Positions 46,796 to 56,600 of a DNA stretch of 64,000 nucleotides are shown here, in pieces. The translations under genes were made by a program, and so were the position numbers. The stretch's first letter is position 1, and every line of letters starts with the position of its first letter. Below the pieces are notes generated by a model. That model worked only from the letters and a program-made list of their open reading frames with translations, was not told the DNA's origin and did no database searches. The stretch is from Phyllobacterium sophorae (GTDB lineage: Bacteria > Pseudomonadota > Alphaproteobacteria > Rhizobiales > Rhizobiaceae): the NCBI RefSeq assembly GCF_003010965.1, contig NZ_PGGM01000011.1, positions 1 through 64,000 on the forward strand, read 5' to 3'.

Positions 46796-47764
46796 ATGGC
46801 TCAATCACAGCAACCACCGACCTCAGCAATTAACATAGTTTCTGGAGAGGCCGCAAAATCAGACAGTCCGTCTAGAAAGAAAGTCTTGGTCGTCGGCGCG
46901 ACAGGCTTCCTCGGAGCGAAGATCCTGCGCAACCTGGCGCTCGACGAGAGCGCGGCCGTCGTCGCCATGTCGCGTAAAGCTGCCTCCCCAGCCGGAGTCG
47001 CTGGCGTCGAATGGGTACGCGGCGACATGATGGACCCTGCGTCGCTCGATCGTGCCTTGCAAGGCGTCGACGTCGTCGTCAGCTCGGCAAACAGCTACAT
47101 GAAGGGAAGCCCCGACACCGACTTCCAAGGCAACAAGAACCTCATCGAGGCTGCGGCTAGGGCCAAAGTGAGCAGATTTGTCTTTCTCAGCATCGTGAGC
47201 TGTGAAGCGGCCTTCGCAGTGCCTCACTTCCATGCCAAGAAGGTAGCTGAGGATTTGATCAAGAAGTCCGGTGTACCCTATGTCTTTGTCCGCGCACCCT
47301 CATTTCTCGACCAGAGCACGGACTATATCGCAAAGGGCGCGAAAGCTGGAAAATTCCAGGGCATCGGCGACAAGACCACCAGGTGGTCCTATGTGCTGAC
47401 GGATGACCTTGCCTTCTATCTTGCGAAGGCGGCGACGTATCCAGGCACTGAAATCACCAATCAAACGATCGATGTCGGCTGGCGTGACGGTCCGAAGAAT
47501 CAGCAGGAGATCGCGGACATCGTCTCCGACGTCATCAAGCGACGCCTGAAGATCCAGATCATTCCGTGGTGGATCGTCAGGTTGCTCGTACGGCCCGTCA
47601 GGGTGTTTTCCGAGCTGGGGTACGATCTGATGCAGATGTTCCTGTTTTTCAGGAAGGGGCTCTATGTTTCGAACATCTCGAAACAAGAGCAATTCTTCGG
47701 ACCCGCCCCGACATCCCGAGACGCGATCACGCAATGGGCGAAACGTCAGCAGCTCATTTCGTAA
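46796..47764 (+). CDS. Atypical SDR (NmrA-like) NAD(P)-binding protein
   Basis: The 322-residue protein has an N-terminal Rossmann motif VVGATGFLGAKILRN after a polar extension of about 25 residues. It lacks a normal YxxxK catalytic pair, as in NmrA/atypical SDR proteins that sense redox or reduce quinones. Its C-terminal region is partly hydrophobic (PWWIVRLLVRPVRVFSEL). It lies 13 bases after the old yellow enzyme gene. Confidence 0.85.
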   Translation: MAQSQQPPTSAINIVSGEAAKSDSPSRKKVLVVGATGFLGAKILRNLALDESAAVVAMSRKAASPAGVAGVEWVRGDMMDPASLDRALQGVDVVVSSANSYMKGSPDTDFQGNKNLIEAAARAKVSRFVFLSIVSCEAAFAVPHFHAKKVAEDLIKKSGVPYVFVRAPSFLDQSTDYIAKGAKAGKFQGIGDKTTRWSYVLTDDLAFYLAKAATYPGTEITNQTIDVGWRDGPKNQQEIADIVSDVIKRRLKIQIIPWWIVRLLVRPVRVFSELGYDLMQMFLFFRKGLYVSNISKQEQFFGPAPTSRDAITQWAKRQQLIS

Positions 47765-47875
47765 AGCATTGGGCCCGCGTTTCAATAGTAGCGAGATGGA
47801 GCGCTCGTTCTTCAGAACGCTGGCGTTAGATACCTTGTTCGCCCCACGCGAACGTCTCGTCAGAAGGAGAGGGAT

Positions 47876-48853
47876 ATGAACGATTCTGCAACCCCTGAGG
47901 GGGACAATACCTCCAAACCGCTGGCGCAGGGCCGGGCTTTGCGTCTGCACGCCTATGGCGGCACTGACAGCTTGAAAGTCGATATGGTTCATGCCCTTGA
48001 GCCGGGGCCGGATCAAGTCTTGGTCCAGGTCAAAGCCGCCGGCATCAACGGAATCGATTGGAAAGTTCGTGAAGGCTATCTGCGCGAAAGGTTCAATTTG
48101 GTGTTGCCCGCCACTCTTGGCATCGAAATGTCGGGTGTCGTGCTCAGGGTCGGCTCGAACGTCAAGGACGTGAGCGTGGGAGAAAGGGTCATGGCCGCGC
48201 TCGGTGGTCTCGGCGCCTATGCCGACCATTTGGTGATAAACGCCGAAAAGCTCATCAAGACACCTGCAGGCCTGTCGGACATTCACGCGGCAGCAGTGCC
48301 GGTGGCGGCGATGACGGCATGGCAAGTCCTTCAGGTCGCCGAATTCGACCTTCGGGGAAGACAGGTGCTCATCCACGGCGCGGCTGGTGGCGTAGGCAGC
48401 TTCGCTGTTCAATTCGCCAAGGCGGCAGGCGCGACCGCTTATGCCACAGCCTCGACAAAGAGCGTGGCCCATGTCCATGCCCTCGGTGCTGACGAGGTGA
48501 TCGATTATCAAAAGCAGAAGTTTAAGTTTGTTGCGAGCAACATCGACCTCGTTGTCGATCTCGTCGGCGGTCCGGTCGTGGACAAGTCGTGGGCCATCCT
48601 GTCGCACAATGGTATCTTGGTGAGCATCGCTGCAACCGACGTGGTCGCTCGGGCACCGGAAGGCCGCCGGGGCGTTTGGTTCTCGGTCAAGCCTGACACG
48701 GCCCAGTTGGCCACCATCGCCCAACAAGTCGCCGATGGCTCCCTACGATCAGTGATCGCTGAAGTCGTTGCCTTCGAGGATCTGGCCAAGGCCATCGAGC
48801 GCAACCGTACCGGTCACGCGCCCGGAAAGACCGTTGCAGACTTCACCCGCTGA
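47876..48853 (+). CDS. Zinc-independent MDR-family NADP oxidoreductase
   Basis: The 325-residue protein is a quinone-oxidoreductase-like MDR, with a GroES-like N-terminal domain (AAGINGIDWKVREGYLRE), NADPH loop GAAGGVGSFAVQFAKAAGA and no structural or catalytic zinc Cys pattern. It probably reduces quinones or enones, in step with the old yellow enzyme. It starts 111 bases after the SDR gene. Confidence 0.88.
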   Translation: MNDSATPEGDNTSKPLAQGRALRLHAYGGTDSLKVDMVHALEPGPDQVLVQVKAAGINGIDWKVREGYLRERFNLVLPATLGIEMSGVVLRVGSNVKDVSVGERVMAALGGLGAYADHLVINAEKLIKTPAGLSDIHAAAVPVAAMTAWQVLQVAEFDLRGRQVLIHGAAGGVGSFAVQFAKAAGATAYATASTKSVAHVHALGADEVIDYQKQKFKFVASNIDLVVDLVGGPVVDKSWAILSHNGILVSIAATDVVARAPEGRRGVWFSVKPDTAQLATIAQQVADGSLRSVIAEVVAFEDLAKAIERNRTGHAPGKTVADFTR

Positions 48854-48956
48854 TTTTTTGCCACACGGTATTTCCTGCGCCAAGACAGGCATCCTGGCCG
48901 CCGTGTTACCGTTCCTACATCTCGGCCTCCCGGGTTTATGGGTTCACAGCCCAGAA

Positions 48957-50108
48957 TCACCGCCCGATCCAACCGGGTGCGCAGGGTCCAGATGAGTGAG
49001 GCGTTGTCGGCGGCTCGGAACGGTGGGGCACGGTTATCGAGGCCGCCATACCGGCGGCGCGGGCGCTCAACGTGGTGTCAGTCTTGGATCTGGGCGTGGT
49101 GTCGTTGACCGTTGAGCCGGGAAAAGGCTGGTCGGCGGCGATCAAGCGGAACAGTTTCTTTGCTGGACCTTGGCGCCATTCGACCCGGCCGGAATAGGCG
49201 GCGGAGTAGCGCCAGGGTGTGGTGACGAAGTGGATCTGGCCAGCCGACAGGCCACGGGCGGTGAGCGCCAGCTCTCTCATCACGCCGGGGGTTAGGCCGG
49301 AGTCAACGGTGACGGACTTGGTGGCGGCGTCCAGGAAGCGGAAGAGCCGGAAAGGGTTGGAGAGGGTCTCGGCGCTGATCGCCTTCTTCGCCATGGCTGC
49401 GATGAAGATCTGCTGGCGTTGGATGCGCCCGATGTCGGAGCCGTCGCCGAGACTGTAGCGTGCCCGAACGTATCCCAGCGCCTCTTCGCCCTGCAGCGTC
49501 TGCCACCCTGCGGGCAGATCAAGCTGGACGTACTTGTCGCGGATTGCCACGGGGATGCAAAGGTCCACCCCGCCGATTGCGTCGACCATTTCCGTGAAGC
49601 CGGTGAAGTCAACCTTGACAAAGTGGTCAATGTGGATGCCGGTGAGCGTTTCAATCGTCTTCCAGGTGCAGCCAATGCCGCCGAAGCTGAAAGACGCGTT
49701 GATCATGCCACGATGCCTTCGCTGGCCCGGCAGCCCTTCTTGCGAACGACAGGCGGGAAGCTGCACCAGCGAGTCGCGCGGAAAGCTGATGACCGCTGTA
49801 TCGTTTCGCTTGGCGGAGAGGTGCACGAGCATGATCGTGTCCGTACGCCCCCCTGCACTGCCGTCTCGCTGATCCGACCCCACCACCAGGATGTTCAGCG
49901 CGGCGGTTGGTGCCTTGGATGGGCGAGCGTTGCCCAAATCCTCGCGGGTGACCTCGATGTGCCTGACATTTCCGGTCAATTTCGCGTAGACCCCGTACGC
50001 GGTGGCGGCCTCGGCCAGGAATATGATGGTGAGCGACCAGAACAGCCAACGGCGCCCCCGGAATCTGCTCTCGGTTGCCCGCAGCTTGTTGAACCATCCA
50101 CTGCTCAC
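48957..50108 (-). CDS. LytR-CpsA-Psr (LCP) family protein
   Basis: The 383-residue protein has a cytoplasmic N-terminus, one membrane helix (LFWSLTIIFLAEAATAYGVY) and an outward LCP domain with LNILVVGSDQRDG, RTDTIMLVHLS, ISFPRDSLV, GGVDLCIP and SDIGRIQRQQIF. In Gram-positive bacteria LCP proteins attach anionic glycans to peptidoglycan from polyprenyl phosphate. The start is GTG 50108, with AGGAG 6 bases upstream. The higher-GC, actinobacterial flavour and the low-complexity C-terminus suggest acquisition by transfer. It is unusual in this group. Confidence 0.88.
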   Translation of the reverse strand: MSSGWFNKLRATESRFRGRRWLFWSLTIIFLAEAATAYGVYAKLTGNVRHIEVTREDLGNARPSKAPTAALNILVVGSDQRDGSAGGRTDTIMLVHLSAKRNDTAVISFPRDSLVQLPACRSQEGLPGQRRHRGMINASFSFGGIGCTWKTIETLTGIHIDHFVKVDFTGFTEMVDAIGGVDLCIPVAIRDKYVQLDLPAGWQTLQGEEALGYVRARYSLGDGSDIGRIQRQQIFIAAMAKKAISAETLSNPFRLFRFLDAATKSVTVDSGLTPGVMRELALTARGLSAGQIHFVTTPWRYSAAYSGRVEWRQGPAKKLFRLIAADQPFPGSTVNDTTPRSKTDTTLSARAAGMAASITVPHRSEPPTTPHSSGPCAPGWIGR

Positions 50109-50536
50109 GTGACGCTCCTGGTAGAGCCAAGATATGGCAGGATCTTGCCCAATCGCAATCAAACTACCAAAATAGGATTCTAATCATACGCATATAGAAC
50201 GCAAGGGACAACGCTCCCAGTGGCGCACATCAGGGACGCTACTGCGCACGAGCAAAGCAGCGCCAGTCACCTGCTATTGCCCGCGGGGCAGCGACCAGCG
50301 GCACAGGACGGACATCTTAAGTGGCGATATCTTTGTCGTGGATGCGGGCCGCCGAAGTGGACGGGTTTGGTATTTCGCATGTTGCGGCAGTGTTGAAACT
50401 GCGCCCGGATCCAATGCGAGTTTGGACCATCGATGCGGGAGTGGCGCCGCCACAGAAAGTAATTCGCGCGCAAGTGCTTTAAATATTGACCATGTCGCTC
50501 ATGTTTAATACCCGTTAACAGGATGCTCTCTACCAG
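50109..50536. other. Gene-free stretch between LCP gene and siderophore module
   Basis: About 430 bases with no supported gene; short frames cross it without ribosome sites or family motifs. The right end should hold the promoter of the esterase-PPTase pair and has an iron-operator-like site (50487-50501). Confidence 0.4.
50487..50501. promoter_or_regulatory. TGA-N9-TCA site, possible RirA/IRO box
   Basis: TGACCATGTCGCTCA fits the TGA-N9-TCA pattern reported for rhizobial iron-responsive operators, 35 bases before the esterase start. The pattern is short and will occur by chance, so the location next to siderophore genes is the main support. No equal site was seen before the MbtH gene. Confidence 0.35.
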
Positions 50537-51436
50537 ATGGTTTTCATGACAGGATTTGCGAACTCGTCCCCAGCCTTGATTGGCAACACAACGTTCCACG
50601 ATGTCACATCGGACAGGGATGGACAGGTCTACCGGGTTTTCATCTACCGCCCCGATGATGAGGCGCCGGAACAGGGATGGCCGGTGCTGTACATGACCGA
50701 TGGTAATGCTGTCATTGGCACGGCCGTTGATGTTATGCGGGCGCAAGCTAACTACCCAAGCGGCACGAATATAGCCCCGGGCGTCATCGTAACCATAGGC
50801 TATCCCTTGAATGCTGCGTATGACCCTTTGCGCCGGTCCTGGGATTTGGGCCCGCCGCCCGGGAAAACCTATCCGCCCTTTTTTGAAAATAGCCCAGTTG
50901 TGAAGACCGGGGGAGCCGAAGAGTTTCTTTCGTTCCTGGAAGAACAGGTCAAACCCATGGTTGAGGCCGTGCTTCCGATTGACCCGGACCGCCAATCGCT
51001 GTTTGGACACTCCTTTGGCGGTCTTTTTGCACTCTACAGCCTGTTCACCCGGCCGTCTGCTTTCACGACCTGGATCGCGGCCAGCCCGTCAATCTATTGG
51101 GAAAATCGCACAATCGATCAGTATTATTTGCAGTTTGCCGCTGCGCCCAAGACAAGAGAAAACGCAAAGCTATTCCTCTCCTGCGGGGAATATGAGACCG
51201 ATAAGCTCGCACCGTTTCAAATTGGTGCGGCCGACGAGGCAGAGCGGCTCGCGCAAAAGAAAGTCACATTAAATGATGCATATGCCATCGAGCTGATGGA
51301 ACGGCTAAACAACCTGCCGGGCCGGCCGATCCATGCGCAATTTGAAATCCATCCGGGTGAAAACCACATGTCGCTGCTACCGGTTGCCGTCAATCGCGCG
51401 ATTCAAAATGCCTTTGCAATCCGCAAATCTGTGTAA
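50537..51436 (+). CDS. Alpha/beta-hydrolase esterase (IroE/Fes-like, siderophore-linked)
   Basis: The 299-residue serine hydrolase has the nucleophile motif FGHSFGGLFAL and a late ENHMSLL with the probable catalytic His. The sequence fits the putative-esterase family that includes IroE and BesA, which open cyclic ester siderophores to release iron. It lies 26 bases before the PPTase gene and next to a hydroxamate NRPS module, so cleaving that siderophore is its likely job. ATG 50537 or 50546 may be the start. No signal peptide is seen. Confidence 0.85.
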   Translation: MVFMTGFANSSPALIGNTTFHDVTSDRDGQVYRVFIYRPDDEAPEQGWPVLYMTDGNAVIGTAVDVMRAQANYPSGTNIAPGVIVTIGYPLNAAYDPLRRSWDLGPPPGKTYPPFFENSPVVKTGGAEEFLSFLEEQVKPMVEAVLPIDPDRQSLFGHSFGGLFALYSLFTRPSAFTTWIAASPSIYWENRTIDQYYLQFAAAPKTRENAKLFLSCGEYETDKLAPFQIGAADEAERLAQKKVTLNDAYAIELMERLNNLPGRPIHAQFEIHPGENHMSLLPVAVNRAIQNAFAIRKSV

Positions 51437-51462
51437 GTGCACAAGGCGAACGGGAGGTTTTT

Positions 51463-52215
51463 ATGCTGCCATGCGAACCTCTAGCAGGCCTTCCCGACAT
51501 TCCTGCTGCAAAATTCGATCCTCAAGTCTTGTATGTCGATATCTGGTGGTGGCCCTATAGTGCGAAGGTCGACTGGGAGAAAGTGCACTCGAAACTGACG
51601 CTCAACGAGCAAAGGCGAGCCACGGCCTTCCATTTCGACAAGGATGCAACTGCCTTCATGGCGGGCCGCTATCTGCAGCGTTTCGTCCTGTCGAAATATA
51701 CATCCGTCCCACGGATGGATTTGGACATTGTCGCGGGCGTACACGGCAAACCACATCTCGCCAATGCAGGGATGGCCTTCAATTTGACCAACACCGAAGG
51801 GTTGGCTGCTATCGCAATTAGTTCCACCGCCAAGACGCTGGGTATTGATGCTGAGCCGATCGGGACAGCAATTGAGACGCAAGCGGCATTGTTGTTCTGC
51901 GCGCCGGCCGAATTGGAGATTATATCGGCGCTTCAGGGGAGCGAACGCCAGTTGCTGCTTCTAAGCTATTGGACCTTGAAGGAAAGCCATCTAAAAGCGA
52001 TGGGCACCGGCCTAATAGGAGCACCAGACCAGCTGAACGTTCAGCTGGACCGGATGACCAATTCCATCCGTATCGATAACGCTTTGCCGAGCGATGACAG
52101 CCATTGGCATCACCGGCTGCTTCACGCGCCGTGCGGCCACCTCATCGCTCTATCAGTGCAGTCGGACCAGACAGAGTTGGTTGTGCGGCAGCAAAAACTG
52201 CCTGATCCGGTATGA
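51463..52215 (+). CDS. 4'-phosphopantetheinyl transferase (Sfp type)
   Basis: The 250-residue enzyme activates the NRPS by adding phosphopantetheine to its carrier domain. Sfp-family marks are GKPHLANAGMAFNLTN, LGIDAEPI (metal-binding Asp and Glu) and WTLKESHLKAMGTGL. The length fits the EntD/Sfp group. It follows the esterase by 26 bases and ends 3 bases from the convergent N-hydroxylase gene. Confidence 0.93.
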   Translation: MLPCEPLAGLPDIPAAKFDPQVLYVDIWWWPYSAKVDWEKVHSKLTLNEQRRATAFHFDKDATAFMAGRYLQRFVLSKYTSVPRMDLDIVAGVHGKPHLANAGMAFNLTNTEGLAAIAISSTAKTLGIDAEPIGTAIETQAALLFCAPAELEIISALQGSERQLLLLSYWTLKESHLKAMGTGLIGAPDQLNVQLDRMTNSIRIDNALPSDDSHWHHRLLHAPCGHLIALSVQSDQTELVVRQQKLPDPV

Positions 52216-52218
52216 GCC

Positions 52219-53565
52219 TTAGTAATCGACCGCCATGGACTGGCTCATAGCGTCGTGGCCGGTTGACAGCCAGTTGACCTGGGAGTCGTGCGGCTCCAGG
52301 TCAAAGTGATCCCCTCCCAGCAGCGCGTTGATGATGTGAGCACTGCGCCACGCCATGAGACTCAGCTGCGAGTCCGCAATTCCGTGGCTATGCCGCCCGG
52401 CGTTTTGAGCGAAAATACGGTTTTGCTTCGGGCCGCTCCAGCTGAGGCAATAGTCGTTGTTCAAGACCGCCCGGTTGTTGCGGTCGAACTGAATGCGCTC
52501 CTGCAGGCCGGCAAAAGCGTCGGGGAGCCTGAACTGATAGCCCGTTGCCAGTACAATTGCATCGGCATGGGCAACCTCTACCCCGCCATCGAAACGATTG
52601 CGCACGATCAGACGGTAGCCGTCCTTGTCCGCTTCCACCTGAATGACGTCGCGGTTGGGCGAAAGCTTCGCCTCGATGTTGCGATTTTCCAGATAGCGCA
52701 GGCTGTAGAGTCGGCGGTAGATGGCGTTGATCGTGGAGATGGATAGGCCATCGCTCGTCAGGATCGACGCTTTCAGCGCTTCCAACTTCTGATCGTTGTT
52801 GAGGTTGAGATAGGCGTAGACATACTCCGGTGAGAAGACCTGGTTGGAAAAGGCCGTGTCATTGATCGGTTCGAAATTGTGCCGGCGGCTGAACCAATTG
52901 AGTTCCTTCAGCGTCGATTTGGAATTGAGCAGCGCCTCGACCACCTCGCCGCCGCTTTGACCCCCGCCAATGACCGCAATGCGCGAGGCCTTGAGCCCCG
53001 GCAAGCGGTGTTTGGCTTGCGAGTTATGAAAGCATTTTTCACCAAGGAAAGGCGTTGCCCATGACGGGACGAACGGTGTCGTTCCAGTGCCGAGCACAAG
53101 GTTTCTGGCGGACACCGTCCCGCTATCCAGCCGCAGGAGAAACTGGTCCTTATCGAACGTGACCTCACGGACGGGCCGTTCAAAGGTCAAATTTTTGAGC
53201 TGGCCGGCAACCCATGCAAGGTACTGGGCAAATTCGCGTCGGGGAACAGCCTCGTAATGGGCATTGAGGAAGGCATAGAGGCGTTTGTGGGCGACGAGAT
53301 AGGAAATAAAGGACCATGGGCTCGTCGGCATGACCGGGGTGACGAGATCTTTCAAATATGACGATTGCAGTTCAACATCCGGCAGCATCATGCCCGGGTG
53401 CCAATCGAAACTCGCCCGGCTTTCGTAGAAATGCGCCCTGACATTTCCAACGCCGTCGAGGAGCGACGCCAGACTCAGATTGGATGGCCCGATACCGATA
53501 CCGGCGAGATCGAGAGCCTCGCTTGCAGGACTGGTTCGATCATTGTTTGCAACCATGGCAGTCAT
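52219..53565 (-). CDS. L-ornithine/lysine N-monooxygenase (siderophore hydroxylase)
   Basis: The 448-residue flavoenzyme N-hydroxylates a diamino acid side chain for hydroxamate siderophores. It has FAD motif GIGIGPSNLSLASL, NADPH motif VIGGGQSGGEVVEALL and C-terminal LATGYQFRLP. It resembles VbsO/PvdA rather than IucD in context, as ornithine use fits vicibactin-type systems, but the substrate is not proven. AAAGGA precedes ATG 53565; the frame is open to 53730. It is the last gene of the NRPS operon. Confidence 0.9.
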   Translation of the reverse strand: MTAMVANNDRTSPASEALDLAGIGIGPSNLSLASLLDGVGNVRAHFYESRASFDWHPGMMLPDVELQSSYLKDLVTPVMPTSPWSFISYLVAHKRLYAFLNAHYEAVPRREFAQYLAWVAGQLKNLTFERPVREVTFDKDQFLLRLDSGTVSARNLVLGTGTTPFVPSWATPFLGEKCFHNSQAKHRLPGLKASRIAVIGGGQSGGEVVEALLNSKSTLKELNWFSRRHNFEPINDTAFSNQVFSPEYVYAYLNLNNDQKLEALKASILTSDGLSISTINAIYRRLYSLRYLENRNIEAKLSPNRDVIQVEADKDGYRLIVRNRFDGGVEVAHADAIVLATGYQFRLPDAFAGLQERIQFDRNNRAVLNNDYCLSWSGPKQNRIFAQNAGRHSHGIADSQLSLMAWRSAHIINALLGGDHFDLEPHDSQVNWLSTGHDAMSQSMAVDY

Positions 53566-53606
53566 CAGAATTCCTTTCTGTGAACACATCTTTCCAGTCT
53601 CAAGCT

Positions 53607-56600
53607 TCAAAGTGCCTCTGTGAGCCTGTGCGCGAGCCGGCTGTGGAAGGCTTGTGAGCCGATGACGTGCAGATGGTTGGTGCCGGAGATGATTTCGGCC
53701 GGATTGGCGCGCGGTGAATAACGGCGCCAATCGATGAGATTGAGCCCGCGGTTGAGACTATCGTCAGCTGCCCACGAGTGAATAGCTACATCGTGTGGCT
53801 GCAGCTGATGACGCCGAAAGATGAGGGCGTTATCAATGAGGATCCAGAATGTATGTTCGCGGCTGCTGATATCCGGACCGTCGGTTGGCAGGTCGTCCTT
53901 CTCGTCACCGACAAAGCGCAGGAACTGATCATAGGTGTCCGCATCCATGACGCCGAGCAACCGATCCCACTCAGCGCGCATCGCGGTCCGTGACAGCCAC
54001 TCCTGCACCATCTCATGCAATTGCTGGCGCTCACCGGGCTTGAAACGCGGTGTTGAGCCAATAGCGAATTCCGTGCCGAGATCACACACATCCGCCATCG
54101 TGATCAAACGCAGATCAATCTCGTTGCCGAGCCGGCGCGCCGCCTCATAGGCGAGCAATCCCCCCCACGACCAGCCGAGGAAGTAGCACGGCTGTCCCTT
54201 ACTGTGGCTTCGGATGTAGTCGACATAACCCTCGATGATTTCGTCGACCGAAGCGCCGACCTGCTTTTGCTCGGAAAGCGAATAGCAGATAAAGCCGGTC
54301 GCTGGCTGGTCAACGCCCAGGTAGTCGACCAGTTTGACATATTCGCGTGTGCTGACCAGCAGGCCCGGGAAACAGTAAAGCATCGGTTTGGTGCCTGAAG
54401 CGCGCAACACGATGACCTCGCTTCCCGCCTGACCATCACCGGCCTCGATGATCTTGGCGAAAGAGCGGACCGTCGGATTGTTAAAGAGATCGGCGATTGT
54501 CGTGCGGTTTTGCGGTTTGCGCTGGCGCAGTGCCGAGAGAATACGGATGGCACCCAGCGAATTGCCGCCAATGGCAAAGAAATTGTCTTCAACGCTGATG
54601 GGGCCAATATTCAGGATCTGTTGCCAAAGTTCGAGAACGTCTTCCTCAGTGGCATTTTCCGGCTCGATGATGGTGCGTTTCACTGGCGTTGGCGCGGGAA
54701 GTGCGAACCGGTCGAGTTTGCTATTGGGATTGATGGGCATGCTCTTCAGCAGAACGATGGCGGAGGGGACCATGTAACCTGGCAAAGACCGTTCGAGGGC
54801 CGAATGAATTTCAGTAATATCCAGCGCGTAGCCTTGTTTCGGTACCACGTAGGCAACAAGTATCTTCTGCTTTGTCGCCTCGTCGTCGCGTAGGACGACG
54901 AGTGCTTCACCGACGCCATCGTGCTGCAGGAGGGCCGCTTCAATTTCCCCAAGCTCAATGCGATAGCCGCGCAGTTTCACTTGGTGATCGACGCGGCCGA
55001 CAAATTCCACCGTACCATCCTCGCGCCAGCGCGTCAGATCTCCGGAACGGTAGAGGCGGCCCCCTTCTTTCGAGAACGGATCGGGAATAAAGCGATCGGC
55101 GGTTGTGTCTGGCTTGCCGATATAGCCGCGGGCCATGCCTTCCCCACCAATATAAAGCTCACCCGTTACGCCGATAGGGCAGGGGTTAAGATCAGGGTCA
55201 AGGACATAAACGCGGCGGTTGCCGACCGCCCGGCCGATGGGTGCATAGGTGCCCTCGAACTTTTGTCCGGCACGCACCTTCCAGACCATCGGCGTCATGA
55301 TGGTTTCCGTCGGGCCATATCCATTGATGAGCCATCCCGACTTCAGTGCTTTCGACAGAAGGTCAAAAGTTGGTTGGGCGAGACCTTCGCCACCAAATGA
55401 GTAGAGCCGCATTGGCGGGGCGCTATCGGTCAGGTCAGCCCATTCAGCGAGCTGCTGCAGATAGGTTGTGGGAATGCTGGCATTGTTGGCACCGTGCTTG
55501 CGCATGGCTGTCAGCGTTTCTTCGGGTGTCCAAAGTGGCTGGTCGGGAAGAATGATGCTGCCGCCTTCCATGAGTGGATTCATCCAGCGTTCGTGTCCGC
55601 CATCCGAGCTGAACGGCAGGAAGGGCAATTCCCGGGAAGCGGCGCTCATGCCATAGACACGGGAGGTGTTTTGCATGTGGTGGGTCAACGGACCATGTTC
55701 GACCGCGACACCCTTCGGCAGTCCGGTTGAGCCCGACGTATACATGATATAGGCGAGCTGGTCCTTGTGCACGCGAACGTTAGGCGCGCTATCCGGCTCC
55801 TTGCTGAGGTCGAGTTTGTCCAACTGCAAAATGGTCGCGTCGAGCCCTTCCGGGATACGATCGAGGAGCCAGCTGTTGGTCATGATCACCTTCACGGCAC
55901 CGTCGCGCAGGATATGGTGATTGCGTGTCGTTGGATGATCAGGTTCTACCGGAATATAAGCGCCGCCCGCTTTGAGCGTCGCGAGAATGCCGACAATGGC
56001 CTCCGGCGAGCGTTTCACGGCAATGGCAACACTTACGTCTGCCCCAACGCCGAGCTCGATCAGGCGATGCGCAAGTCTGTTGGCATTTTGGTCGAGCCGC
56101 GCATGGCTCCAGATTTCGTCGGCATAAATGATGGCGGTCTTATCCGGGGTCCGGGCGGCGTGGGCGGCGATATGTTCGTGCACGGGACGATCATCATTGA
56201 CGCCCTCATCCTCATAGGGGGCTGAGAGGATATCGAGCTCGTCGCCAGCAATGAGCTCAATATCCTTGATGCGAACACCCGGTCCACTCACGGCCTGCGC
56301 CAGAATACGACCGAAATGGGTCGCGGCCCGCTCGATCAGCGCCGGTTCATAAAGGTCCTCGGCATAGTCAAATAGCCCATCAAGTCCACCATTCGCGTTG
56401 GGAGCGACCACCAGCGCAAGCTCAACGTCGGAGCGCGGAGCGAGGGGGGACAACGCGTCGGACACAAGGGCGGACTGAACGTGAGGTTCGCGATATTCGA
56501 ACAGCGATTTGACGATCGCGTCCTGCTCACGTTCCTCATGCGTCTGGATTTCCTGTACCAGACGCTCGAAAGGAACGATATGGCGCGAGCCGGCGGCAAT

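Noticed and set aside
47300..48727. 475-codon minus-strand open frame over the SDR and MDR genes
   Set aside because: It spans two real plus-strand genes with clear NAD(P) motifs, so it is a shadow that arises from codon bias.
49419..50183. 254-codon plus-strand frame over the LCP gene
   Set aside because: The minus frame has all LCP motifs and a good ribosome site; this one has no family features.
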